A stretch of DNA of 39,076 bases from Bacteroidales bacterium (GCA_016292015.1 JAEEZY010000010.1:1-39076); one strand, 5' to 3'; shown: positions 15,557-23,805, counted from the first letter of the stretch. Notes: a model not told the origin generated them from the sequence alone. Numbers and translations are program-made.

Positions 15557-17221
15557 ATGATAAATAACATCAAACGGGTGGCACTTGCGGGAGCCATCCT
15601 TTTCGCTGGTTTTTCGGCCAATGCCCAAGGCATACTCGGAGGACACGTAACAGGTAATATACAGATTGACGGGCAGACATCACGCCGCGACAGCATCATC
15701 GGAGCAAATGCGGTGGAAGAAGGTCTGCTGCTAAACGCACGAGCCGACGTGCTCTACACCAACGGCAACTTCTCGGCGGGCATACGCTTTGAAGCCTACC
15801 AAAACCCATTGCCAGGATTCAATGCGAAATACAAAGGGCAAGGCATCGCCAACTATTTCGCCTCATACAACGGCAGCTGGCTGTCGGTCACCGCGGGTAC
15901 ATTCTATGAGCAGTTCGGCAACGGCATGATACTGCGAGCCTACGAAGACCGCTATCTTGGTATGGACAATGCCATTCTCGGATTCAAAGTGGCAGTGCGT
16001 CCGGTAAACGGCCTTACGGTCAAAGGGGTCTTCGGTAAACAACGCTACTACTGGGAGTGGGGTGACGGACTTGTGCGTGGCGTCGATGCCGAGTTGAACT
16101 TCAACAGCATCATCAAATCTTTCGCCGAAAGCAAGACACGCATCACCATCGGAGGCGGATTCGTCAGCAAATATGAGAAAGACGAGACCATTCTGGCCGA
16201 CAATCCAGAATACAAGCTCAATCTGCCTCACAACATCGGAGCCGGAAGCGTACGTCTCGACCTCAGTCACGGCGGTTTCAACCTGCAAGCCGAATATGCC
16301 CACAAAGGACAAGACCCCAATGTGCTGAACAACTACATCTATCGCGAAGGACAAGCGCTCTTCATATCCGCCGGATACTCACAACGCGGCTTCAGTGCCA
16401 ACATCCAGGCCAAGCGAGTGGATAACATGTGTTTCAAGTCAGTAAGAAGCGAGACCGGCGAGATGCTATACATCAACTACATTCCCTCCATCACCAAACA
16501 GCACACCTATGCATTCCTGAGCATGTACCCATACGCAACACAAGCCACCGGCGAGATGGGGTTGCAGGGAGATGTGATGTACAAAATAAAGAAAGGAACC
16601 GTGCTTGGCGGAAAATACGGCACCGACCTGCACCTCAACGGTTCCGTCATCACCGGTATCGAAACCAACCATCTTGGAGGGCGCGGCACCGAGGGCTATT
16701 CGTCATCTTTCTTCAAGCCTGTAGGTCTCTACTACACCGATGTCAACTTTGAGCTGAACAAGAAGATTTCCCAAAAAATCAAACTCGCCGTAACTTACGG
16801 TTTCATCCGTTTCAACCCAGTAGTGGAAGGTCACGCAGGCAAGATACACACCAACAATGTCGTCGTTGCCGACCTCACCTACAAGGTCACTCCCAAGCAT
16901 GTGCTTCGCTTCGAAGCCGAATGGATGGGCAGCAACTCGGTGTATGACAAAGCCGTCGATGACAAACGTTGCGGCGACTGGCTGATGGGACTGATTGAGT
17001 ACAACTTCACGTCGAAACTGTTCGTTTCAGTAAGCGACCAGTGGTGTTACAAAGACGGCATCGGCAACTACTACAACATCTCGCTCGGCTACACCCACAA
17101 GGCTACACGCATACAGGTCGGCTACGGCAAACAGCGCGAAGGCATCATCTGCATCGGAGGCGTCTGCCGCCAGGTGCCAGCCGCCAACGGACTGACATTC
17201 TCGCTTTCCACCAGTTTCTAA
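15557..17221 (+). CDS. Outer-membrane beta-barrel protein, DUF6029-like
   Basis: A 554-residue protein with a Sec signal peptide (INNIKRVALAGAILFAGFSANAQ) and many amphipathic strands ending in aromatic residues, including a C-terminal TFSLSTSF typical of outer-membrane barrels. N-terminal marks are GGHVTGNIQIDGQ, GLLLNARADV and GIRFEAYQNPLPGF. It resembles the Bacteroidetes family DUF6029, whose function is unknown; this naming is from memory. A TTG nine bases upstream would add three residues; the ATG at 15557 is preferred. It sits between a TlpA protein and an Omp28-like lipoprotein, an arrangement suggesting a common role. Confidence 0.82.
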   Translation: MINNIKRVALAGAILFAGFSANAQGILGGHVTGNIQIDGQTSRRDSIIGANAVEEGLLLNARADVLYTNGNFSAGIRFEAYQNPLPGFNAKYKGQGIANYFASYNGSWLSVTAGTFYEQFGNGMILRAYEDRYLGMDNAILGFKVAVRPVNGLTVKGVFGKQRYYWEWGDGLVRGVDAELNFNSIIKSFAESKTRITIGGGFVSKYEKDETILADNPEYKLNLPHNIGAGSVRLDLSHGGFNLQAEYAHKGQDPNVLNNYIYREGQALFISAGYSQRGFSANIQAKRVDNMCFKSVRSETGEMLYINYIPSITKQHTYAFLSMYPYATQATGEMGLQGDVMYKIKKGTVLGGKYGTDLHLNGSVITGIETNHLGGRGTEGYSSSFFKPVGLYYTDVNFELNKKISQKIKLAVTYGFIRFNPVVEGHAGKIHTNNVVVADLTYKVTPKHVLRFEAEWMGSNSVYDKAVDDKRCGDWLMGLIEYNFTSKLFVSVSDQWCYKDGIGNYYNISLGYTHKATRIQVGYGKQREGIICIGGVCRQVPAANGLTFSLSTSF

Positions 17222-17226
17222 ATATA

Positions 17227-17244
17227 ATTGATAATTGAAAATCG
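17227..17244. repeat. AATTGATAATTGAAAATCG repeat word (reverse of the TCAATTTTCAATT family)
   Basis: The reverse complement, ATTTTCAATTATCAATTA, closely resembles the copies inside the MATE gene (18794-18818) and before glyS (38300-38330). Confidence 0.55.
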
Positions 17245-17246
17245 AC

Positions 17247-18119
17247 ATGACAATCAAGCATTATAGTATTCAAGCGATATTGGGTGTGGCGTTATTGTTC
17301 TTCTTCGCCGCCTGCGACAAAATAGAACCCAGCGAGGACGGCACATACACCGTCTATTCCGGAGCCGTTGGCGAATGGGAAGACAGCGATCCCGTTGCCG
17401 ACCACACACACCGCGTATGGATTGAAAAATACACAGGCCCACGCTGCAACAACTGCCCCACTGCCGACGGTGTGATACACGACATCTGCGAACAGTATGC
17501 CGGCAAAGTCATAGCCACCGCCATACACGCCACACAAGTATTCGGCACACCTATCGGAAGCAGCCCCGATCTCCGTACCGACGAAGGCGAAGCATGGTGC
17601 ACCAACTTCTTCGGCACTTCCGCCGCTTTCCCCTCCGTACTGCTCAACCGTCAGAAATCAGGCACCACATACACCATCATAAACCCCACATCGCCATTCA
17701 CTTCCGACATCGACGCCATCGCCAACGAAGAGGCTGCCGTTGCAATGAATGTCAGTTCTTATTTCGACAGCCAAGTAGGGAAAATCAGCATAACGACCTC
17801 GGTCGAACTGCTTGAGGATATCGCAGACGACATGACCCTGACAGTACTCTTCATCGAAGACTCCATCGTTGCCACCCAAAAGATGCCCAATGGGACAGAG
17901 AACGCCAACTATATCCACAATCACGTGCTGCGCGGGCTTGTGACCGACAAGTGGGGCTTCGACATCGACTGCGACAAGAAACAAGGAACCGCACGCAAGG
18001 TGACACTCCGAGCCGAATTGCCGGAAGGTGTGAATATAGACAACTGTCAGGTGGTAGCCTTCGTTTCCGACAAATCCTCACGCACCATCTACAACGTGGC
18101 GACCTGCCCGATTTTGTAG
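17247..18119 (+). CDS. Omp28-related lipoprotein
   Basis: A lipoprotein: the signal region ends in FFFAACDK, so Cys ~22 would be lipidated. The mature part begins with an acidic linker (DKIEPSEDGTYT), followed by the Omp28 thioredoxin-like domain with KYTGPRCNNCPTADG (a CxxC pair), then VIATAIHATQVFG and a C-terminal beta-rich half. Omp28 was first described as a surface protein of Porphyromonas gingivalis; its biochemical role is not settled. The ATG at 17247 gives the best signal peptide; a TTG lies 12 bases upstream. It closely follows the DUF6029-like barrel (25 bases), so they are probably co-transcribed and act together at the outer membrane. Confidence 0.88.
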   Translation: MTIKHYSIQAILGVALLFFFAACDKIEPSEDGTYTVYSGAVGEWEDSDPVADHTHRVWIEKYTGPRCNNCPTADGVIHDICEQYAGKVIATAIHATQVFGTPIGSSPDLRTDEGEAWCTNFFGTSAAFPSVLLNRQKSGTTYTIINPTSPFTSDIDAIANEEAAVAMNVSSYFDSQVGKISITTSVELLEDIADDMTLTVLFIEDSIVATQKMPNGTENANYIHNHVLRGLVTDKWGFDIDCDKKQGTARKVTLRAELPEGVNIDNCQVVAFVSDKSSRTIYNVATCPIL

Positions 18120-18150
18120 TTTCAGGTTTCAAGTTTCTAGTTTCAAGTTG
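18120..18150. repeat. TTTCAAGTTT repeat between the Omp28-like and MATE genes
   Basis: TTTCAGGTTTCAAGTTTC then TAGTTTCAAGTTGAAC. The reverse complement is the TTGAAACT word repeated at 33060-33088. The last TTG (18148-18150) appears to serve as the MATE start codon, and the stop TAG of the Omp28-like gene abuts its left end. Confidence 0.65.
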
Positions 18151-19479
18151 AACCGACGCATACTAGGGCTTGCCCTGCCCAACATCGTGACCAATATCAC
18201 CGTGCCGCTGCTCGGCATGGTGGATATGGCCATCGTCGGACATCTTAGCGCCAACCATATCGGAGCCATCGCCATCGGCTCCTCCATTTTCAACCTCATC
18301 TACTGGAACTTCGGCTTCCTGCGCATGGGGACGAGCGGCTTCACAGCACAAGCCTACGGAGCTGGTCGTACGGACGAAGCCGTCAAGGTGTTCATTCGTG
18401 CTTTCGCCGTCGCCCTCGCCATCGCAGCACTGCTGCTTATCCTGCAGTGGCCGCTGGCGTTGCTGTCAGAGAGAGTGTTTCACGGCAGCCCTGAGGTCAT
18501 ATCGCTCGCCCTGAGCTATTTCTATATCCGTATCTGGGCGGCACCCGCCACATTGGGGCTCTATGCCGTCAAAGGATGGTTTATCGGCATGCAGAACTCG
18601 CGACTGCCGATGTGGATAGCCATCATACTCAACATCGTCAACATCGTCTGCAGCCTCATCTTCGTAATGGTGCTGAATTGGGACATCCGCGGGGTGGCCC
18701 TCGGAACAGTCATCGCACAGTACAGCGGGCTCGCCATAGGCCTTTTCTTCGTCGTCAAACGCTATGGAAATCTTTTCCGCGAGCATCTCAACTTCCAATT
18801 ATCAATTTTCAATTCGAAGGAGATGCTCCGTTTCTTCAAGGTCAACGGCGATATCTTCCTGCGCACCGTATGCTTGGCGGCTGTATTCACGTTCATCACT
18901 GCAGCCTCGGGGCGCATCAGCGACCAAGTGCTGGCTGTCGATGCCCTCCTTCTACAGTTCTTCACCCTCTTCAGCTACATCATGGACGGCTTCGCCTACG
19001 CCGGCGAGTCGCTGGTGGGACGCTATATCGGAGCTCGCGACCCGAAGTCGCTGAGGCTCTCCATCCGCCTCATCCTCCTCTGGGGTGTTATTCTCACCGT
19101 TGTCTTCACCGCACTCTACGCCCTCTTCGGCGATTGGTTCTTGAGAATCTTCAGTAACGAGACGGCGATCATCGCCAGCGCGCGTCCCTACATGTTCTGG
19201 ACACTCATCGTGCCCATCTGTGGCTTTGCAGCCTTCCTGTTCGACGGCATCTTCGTCGGAGCCACCGCCTCGCGAGCCATGCGCAACACCATGTTCCTCG
19301 CCACCGCCTCGTTCTTCGCTGTCTATTTCGGATTGAAAGCCCTGTTTGTCGAAAACCTCTCCGAACAGCTCTGGAACAACATCCTATGGACAGCCTTCAT
19401 GGTGTATCTCACCATGCGAGGAGTGCTCCAAGCCCTCCTGCTCAAGCGTTCGGTATATAGCCAAATCAGCACTCAGTAA
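18148..19479 (+). CDS. MATE family efflux transporter (DinF group)
   Basis: A 12-helix multidrug/toxin extrusion transporter of the inner membrane. Its N-terminus NRRILGLALPNIVTNITVPLLGMVDMAIVGHL is the classic DinF-type first helix, and further marks are FGFLRMGTSGFTAQAYGA, YFYIRIWAAPATL and FAYAGESLVGRYIGA. The length of 443 is normal. The start is TTG at 18148, contributed by an intergenic repeat; no ATG precedes the conserved helix. Residues ~214-225, in the loop before the second helix bundle, are encoded by a copy of the TCAATTTTCAATTCGAA repeat, an insertion that keeps the frame. The substrate cannot be inferred. Confidence 0.93.
   Translation: MNRRILGLALPNIVTNITVPLLGMVDMAIVGHLSANHIGAIAIGSSIFNLIYWNFGFLRMGTSGFTAQAYGAGRTDEAVKVFIRAFAVALAIAALLLILQWPLALLSERVFHGSPEVISLALSYFYIRIWAAPATLGLYAVKGWFIGMQNSRLPMWIAIILNIVNIVCSLIFVMVLNWDIRGVALGTVIAQYSGLAIGLFFVVKRYGNLFREHLNFQLSIFNSKEMLRFFKVNGDIFLRTVCLAAVFTFITAASGRISDQVLAVDALLLQFFTLFSYIMDGFAYAGESLVGRYIGARDPKSLRLSIRLILLWGVILTVVFTALYALFGDWFLRIFSNETAIIASARPYMFWTLIVPICGFAAFLFDGIFVGATASRAMRNTMFLATASFFAVYFGLKALFVENLSEQLWNNILWTAFMVYLTMRGVLQALLLKRSVYSQISTQ
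18781..18828. repeat. Dispersed repeat inside the MATE gene flanked by 9-bp inverted repeats
   Basis: GAGCATCTC (18781-18789) and GAGATGCTC (18820-18828) are perfect inverted repeats enclosing 30 bases that include TCAATTTTCAATTCGAA (18802-18818). That 17-mer is identical to one just before glyS. Confidence 0.75.
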
Positions 19480-19517
19480 CAAAAAAGCCGCAGAATTAAA
19501 CTTTCGTATCTATTGTG

Positions 19518-21872
19518 ATGGTTCGGTTTGTTAGATTTTATGCCGTTTTAGCCGCACTTCTTTTATTCCCGGTTCTAAACGCATCGGCTCAGGATTTCTC
19601 CATTTCGGACTTCCTCACCCTGCGCTCGCAATATAACGAGAATCGCCCCATTACCGCCAATGGTGTGAAGAAACCGACAAACTGGGAATTGGAACAGATG
19701 TTCGGATCACGGGACAATCTGCTCGGCGAGCTGTGGCGTATTGGTAGCACCAAGGCCTCAATTCGCGCCCGCATAGTAGCGGTGAGAGGCATCGACAGCT
19801 CATGGAACCTGCTGTGTTGGATATACGATTCCATTTTTGCAGAGCGCTTTATCGAATCACTCAAATACGAAGGATATACCGACATATACTCCACCGAAAA
19901 CAAATTCGAAGTCTCCACCGTATATCGCAACTCCGAATATGACCAGTGTGTAAAAGTGAAACGACTGCACAACACCGCCCGATTCAACCAATCTGAATTT
20001 CAATATGTCATCACACTTGGAGACAGCTACTGCCACGATAAAACCAATGTTTATCTGTGTTCAGGGGACGATTTTGACTGTGGAGGCCGCAACAGAAGCA
20101 ACTATACGGTCAGCGGTGGGATGATTGTAGGACTTTACGCAGTCACAGATTCTTTAGGCGACACTCTTATGACCGTAAACTACCAAGATGGCCAACGGGA
20201 AGGCGAATGTCGTAAATACCGTAAAGACGGCTCTTTATTCGAATTATCCCACTATAAGAACGACTTGCTCAACGGCGAACAGGCCGTTTTCGACGAAAAA
20301 GGCAATAAGATATCCTCCACCCAGTGGTCAATGGGGTGGAATACCCAGCAGTGGCCCGACGGCTCGCAGACACGACGTTTCATCTACAACAACCATCTGG
20401 GACAATGGAAAGACAGCTTACTCTACCACTACGATGCCCAAGGTCATTGTAAGGAAGAAGAGTTTTATACTATCAAATATGACGGCACACCAGGTCATTT
20501 TTCCCGGAAAAACTATCAGAGCTCTACTGTTGCCGACAAATCCGACACAACGATTCCTGTCAGCGCCACCTTTGCCTCGCTCCTACCCATTCCCGAATAC
20601 CCTGACGAGCTTGCATGGTCCTACTATATTGATGCAACCCTTGTGACCGACACGCTGGATTCCATCGCCAGTGTGAAACTTAATGGTGTTGGCGACAGCA
20701 TCCTATGGGGGCCGACCCGTAATGGCTGGACAGAGGATTTCTCCTACAACGCCCTCGGACAATTGACCGAACGTGAAGTGCGTTCGTACGTCCGCGGGCG
20801 TATCGAATGCCTGCGACTTTATTCTGGACATAAAAATCCTTTGCCGCTCTTGCAGTCAGCGACCTTTCACGGCAAAACCTGTTCTGTCCGCAATCGCAAA
20901 GGTGTCACATTGGCAAAAGGCTCGGTGCGTGGAGATAGGAGGCACGGGAAGTGGCAACATTTCACCGACGACAAAAATCATCGTGTCTGGCGCGAGGAGT
21001 ACTACACCTACGGCGAACTCGACAGCATCCTGACCCAACGTCTCGAATACGACACAATCTCTTCCAAATGGCGCCGCATCTATCTTTCCGCCCACTACAC
21101 TAAAGGCATACTCAACGGTCCCTACGAACTAAAAGACAGCGCCAAACGCACACTGCTGAAAGGCGAATACACCAACGGTGAACGCAACGGAGAATGGATT
21201 GAGGCCAACGGAGCCGACTCCGTCTGGACACGAAACTACACAATGGGCGCCAAAGACGGAGAACAATCGCTATCCATTAATGGCTTTCTCGCAAAAAGGG
21301 TTCACTACACCCACAACCTACTCCGCGACCTCTCTTCGTTTGACACCGCAGGTTATCACATGAGCCAATACTCTCTATCCTACCACGATGGCGACATAAT
21401 ATGCCGACACACAGAAATATTGGGCGACACCACATGGGTGAAAACCTGGCGTATAAAACACTTCGAGAGCATCAAAAACCTCGACTACGACAACTTCGAC
21501 ATTTGGTTCTCCGACGCCTTATCGCTTGGCAACAACAAGAACATCTTCTCCGACGGCGAAAGGATTGTACACAAAACCGGCGACACATCACGCATATATG
21601 CACGAGGCGTATTGCTAAACGACCTTCACTTAGGCGAATGGCTTTTTGTCGACTACAATCAGGAGGTGCGCCTACGAGTCTTCTACGACCAACATCGGGG
21701 CGACCTGATTCGTCGCGAATACTACACCGACCTTAACAACAACCCTTACAGCGGCAGCTATTGGTTCAGCGGCAGCTATATCAACAACCCGCCGATTAAA
21801 GACACAGGAGAATCGAGGGTTATCTCCGACGGTGTCCGCGCTCATGGATTAGGCAGCCACACTAATCACTAA
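19518..21872 (+). CDS. Large secreted protein with MORN-variant repeats
   Basis: A 784-residue protein with a Sec signal peptide ending at ASAQ. The N-terminal ~200 residues are not recognised. Thereafter the chain carries many short MORN_2/YwqK-like repeats, for example NYQDGQREGECRKYRKDGSL, HYKNDLLNGEQAVFDEKG, LGQWKDSLLYHYDAQG, LNGPYELKDS, GEYTNGERNGEWIEANG and LLNDLHLGEWLFVDY. Such repeats form extended beta sheets and are common in secreted Bacteroidetes proteins of unknown role. A GTG directly before the ATG could also start translation. The last residues (SHTNH and stop) are encoded by the ACTAATCACTAATCAC repeat, and the stop overlaps the convergent radical SAM gene by four bases. Confidence 0.8.
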   Translation: MVRFVRFYAVLAALLLFPVLNASAQDFSISDFLTLRSQYNENRPITANGVKKPTNWELEQMFGSRDNLLGELWRIGSTKASIRARIVAVRGIDSSWNLLCWIYDSIFAERFIESLKYEGYTDIYSTENKFEVSTVYRNSEYDQCVKVKRLHNTARFNQSEFQYVITLGDSYCHDKTNVYLCSGDDFDCGGRNRSNYTVSGGMIVGLYAVTDSLGDTLMTVNYQDGQREGECRKYRKDGSLFELSHYKNDLLNGEQAVFDEKGNKISSTQWSMGWNTQQWPDGSQTRRFIYNNHLGQWKDSLLYHYDAQGHCKEEEFYTIKYDGTPGHFSRKNYQSSTVADKSDTTIPVSATFASLLPIPEYPDELAWSYYIDATLVTDTLDSIASVKLNGVGDSILWGPTRNGWTEDFSYNALGQLTEREVRSYVRGRIECLRLYSGHKNPLPLLQSATFHGKTCSVRNRKGVTLAKGSVRGDRRHGKWQHFTDDKNHRVWREEYYTYGELDSILTQRLEYDTISSKWRRIYLSAHYTKGILNGPYELKDSAKRTLLKGEYTNGERNGEWIEANGADSVWTRNYTMGAKDGEQSLSINGFLAKRVHYTHNLLRDLSSFDTAGYHMSQYSLSYHDGDIICRHTEILGDTTWVKTWRIKHFESIKNLDYDNFDIWFSDALSLGNNKNIFSDGERIVHKTGDTSRIYARGVLLNDLHLGEWLFVDYNQEVRLRVFYDQHRGDLIRREYYTDLNNNPYSGSYWFSGSYINNPPIKDTGESRVISDGVRAHGLGSHTNH

Positions 21873-21890
21873 TCACTAATCACTTTTTTG
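21861..21890. repeat. CACTAATCACTAATCAC repeat forming both ends of convergent genes
   Basis: Three to four AATCACT units. On the plus strand they encode the C-terminal TNH and stop of the MORN protein; on the minus strand they encode VISD and stop of the radical SAM enzyme. Confidence 0.85.
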
Positions 21891-22936
21891 TAGTGACAGT
21901 TCAAGACCTCGCTGCAGTCGCTGTGCCAGTTGTGCATTCCGTTGCCCAGACAGTTTTTGAACACCTTGCAATCCTTACACATCCCGCGTCGTGCCCAATC
22001 GCGGTTGCGGAAGGGTTGGAAACGGTTCTGCCACACATCCCAAAGATTATCGTTATAGATATTGCCCTGACCAAAAGCCACACGGTCAATATTGGGACAG
22101 GCAGATATGGTGCCATCTATTAGCACCGAAGCTATGTTGATGCCGGCATGACAGAAATAAGGCGTTTGGCGCACCCGACGTTCATACCTTCCCAGATAGC
22201 CTTCGCAGCTGAAGGTCACGTTCATAGGCCCATCGCCCTTGCGTTTTTCCGCAATAAAATCCATCAACTTGACAAACTGTGAATCGTTTAGATGCAGCTC
22301 CTCATGTTCCGTAGCGCGTCCTATGGGTATAATGGTGAATATCCTCCACTGCCTCACCCCCATCGAAGCCAGCAGCCCGTATATTTCTTGCAAATGCGGC
22401 AAGTTGCGTTGAGTCACACAAGTCACCACATCGAAGTTCAATCTGCGTTCTTTTGCAGCAATGTTTATAGCCTCAACGGTACGCTGAAAGCACCCTTTTC
22501 GTCCACGCATCCAATCATGATCCTCACCCAATCCGTCGAGACTTATCGTCAATGCGCCCATGCCCGCCCCCATAAGCTTGCGGTGCATTTCGCCGTCATA
22601 GAGCCATCCGTTGGTCACCATACTCCACCCCACCCCGCGTTTCCTTATCTCTCTGCCTATCTCCGCTATGTCAGGTCTCATCAGGGGCTCCCCACCGGTC
22701 AGCACCACCGTGAAAGGCCTCACCAGCACATCCTTCGGCAGAGTGTCCAAAGCCCTCAGGAAATCTCCTATCGGCATATCTTTCTCTCCAGCAGCAGCCG
22801 TGCAGTCGCTGCCACAATGAATACAATGCAGATTGCATCGCGTGGTGCACTCCCAAAAGAGATAGTTCAACTCGTGCACACGCGTTTCCATCGCACGGAA
22901 TCGACGGAACAGGAAATCACGCACCACAGAAGCCAT
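21869..22936 (-). CDS. Radical SAM/SPASM enzyme of the rSAM/lipoprotein system (TIGR04133-like)
   Basis: The radical SAM core has the [4Fe-4S] motif C34-NLH-C38-IH-C41, followed by VVLTGGEPLMRPDI and ALTISLDGLGEDHDWMRG. The C-terminal SPASM region has at least seven cysteines, including CKDCKVFKNC (CX2CX5C), for auxiliary clusters. SPASM enzymes usually modify peptides or proteins. Together with the two lipoprotein genes just upstream, this matches the Bacteroidales rSAM/lipoprotein pair (TIGR04133 with TIGR04134), whose chemistry is unknown. The ATG overlaps the upstream stop in TGATG, so translation is coupled. A TTG one codon earlier is possible. The C-terminal VISD comes from repeat DNA. 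The modification target is presumably one or both lipoproteins (inference). Confidence 0.88.
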   Translation of the reverse strand: MASVVRDFLFRRFRAMETRVHELNYLFWECTTRCNLHCIHCGSDCTAAAGEKDMPIGDFLRALDTLPKDVLVRPFTVVLTGGEPLMRPDIAEIGREIRKRGVGWSMVTNGWLYDGEMHRKLMGAGMGALTISLDGLGEDHDWMRGRKGCFQRTVEAINIAAKERRLNFDVVTCVTQRNLPHLQEIYGLLASMGVRQWRIFTIIPIGRATEHEELHLNDSQFVKLMDFIAEKRKGDGPMNVTFSCEGYLGRYERRVRQTPYFCHAGINIASVLIDGTISACPNIDRVAFGQGNIYNDNLWDVWQNRFQPFRNRDWARRGMCKDCKVFKNCLGNGMHNWHSDCSEVLNCHYKKVISD

Positions 22937-23319
22937 CAATTCAGCTTAGAAAGTACGATATCGACCGTATCGGCCTCATACAGCCTTGTCAAAACCGTAT
23001 CCTTCACGACATACGCCGAATTCGCGTCCTTGAAACGGAACATCGTCGGAAATCCGCGATCTTCAAGACTGCCGATATTTAATCCCTGCGAATCCGTCTT
23101 GCCAAACTCAAACCAATCCACATCGTTGAAACCCGTACCGTTCAGATACTGATACATTATGTCCACATTGGGAATAGGTTGTCCGTCGTCAGACGAAACA
23201 ACTCTGAAGGCAACGTTTTGGAAGTATACCTCGTCCTGCGGTGTGCCGTAACAGGCCTGAAACACAAACAATGCCGCTGTCAGCGACACCCCTTTCAGTA
23301 TTTTTCTCAAATATTTCAT
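22936..23319 (-). CDS. Radical SAM-associated putative lipoprotein (TIGR04134-like)
   Basis: A 127-residue lipoprotein with signal region MKYLRKILKGVSLTAALFVFQAC and lipidated Cys23. The lipobox is followed by YGTP, the CYGTP signature I associate with this rSAM-linked family. The mature part is a compact Ig-like/carboxypeptidase-regulatory type beta domain (VAFRVVSSDDGQPIPNVDI, FGKTDSQGLNIG, FPTMFRFKDANSAY) ending in DTVDIVLSKLN. Its stop overlaps the start of the radical SAM gene. It is a paralogue of the next upstream gene, and their C-terminal thirds align well. Probably an outer-membrane or periplasmic substrate or partner of the enzyme. Confidence 0.8.
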   Translation of the reverse strand: MKYLRKILKGVSLTAALFVFQACYGTPQDEVYFQNVAFRVVSSDDGQPIPNVDIMYQYLNGTGFNDVDWFEFGKTDSQGLNIGSLEDRGFPTMFRFKDANSAYVVKDTVLTRLYEADTVDIVLSKLN

Positions 23320-23335
23320 AAGCGTTGATATTCAA

Positions 23336-23719
23336 TTAATGTACAAGCACATTCAAAACGATCTCCACCGTGTCGTCCTCGTTAAATTCGTTTATCACGG
23401 TGTCCTTGACAAAATAGCTCGAATCTTTGTCCGCGAAACGGTAGACATTCGGCAAACCGTAGTCTTTCACATACCCGCTCACGATTCCCGCGGTGTCCGT
23501 CTTACCCAACATCCTCCACTCATATTGCGAACTAGAATCATCGTCGTCTGGTTTAGAGAATACCTCCACATACGACAACGGTTCGCCAGGGTCGGAGACA
23601 ACATGGAAAGCAACGTCGAACGTATGGTTATAGTCCTGAGTACCACCATCACACGCCACAAAAAGAGCCAACGTCGCCGTCAGCGACAAAACCCTTAAAA
23701 TATTTTCAAGACATTTCAT
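23336..23719 (-). CDS. Second radical SAM-associated lipoprotein, divergent paralogue
   Basis: A 127-residue lipoprotein, the first gene of the minus-strand operon. The signal region MKCLENILRVLSLTATLALFVAC puts the lipidated Cys at 23, followed by DGGTQDY in place of YGTP. The rest aligns with its downstream paralogue: VAFHVVSDPGEPLSYVEV, LGKTDTAGIVSGYV, LPNVYRFADKDSSYFVKDTV and DDTVEIVLNVL. It therefore arose by tandem duplication and has lost the CYGTP signature. It has a promoter -7 box at 23751-23758 and lies 16 bases before the next gene. Confidence 0.75.
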   Translation of the reverse strand: MKCLENILRVLSLTATLALFVACDGGTQDYNHTFDVAFHVVSDPGEPLSYVEVFSKPDDDDSSSQYEWRMLGKTDTAGIVSGYVKDYGLPNVYRFADKDSSYFVKDTVINEFNEDDTVEIVLNVLVH

Positions 23720-23750
23720 TGTCAGAGGAGAAGTACTCGATTTCCGACTG

Positions 23751-23758
23751 CAAAGATA
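23751..23758 (-). promoter_or_regulatory. Promoter -7 box of the lipoprotein/rSAM operon
   Basis: The minus strand reads TATCTTTG followed by CAG, ~32 bases before the first lipoprotein start. It lies back-to-back with the plus-strand box at 23798, 39 bases away. Confidence 0.65.
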
Positions 23759-23797
23759 CGTTTTTTTATTTTTTTCTTTGAGGTATCATTTTTTTTG

Positions 23798-23805
23798 TAC
23801 CTTTG
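23798..23805 (+). promoter_or_regulatory. Promoter -7 box of the TM1266-like/hydG unit
   Basis: TACCTTTG followed by CA. TTTG at 23777-23780 is a candidate -33 element (17-base spacer). The gene starts at 23874. Confidence 0.65.

Noticed and set aside
22292..23152. Plus-strand frame (286 codons) across the radical SAM and lipoprotein genes
   Set aside because: It spans two well-supported minus-strand genes and has no recognisable domain.
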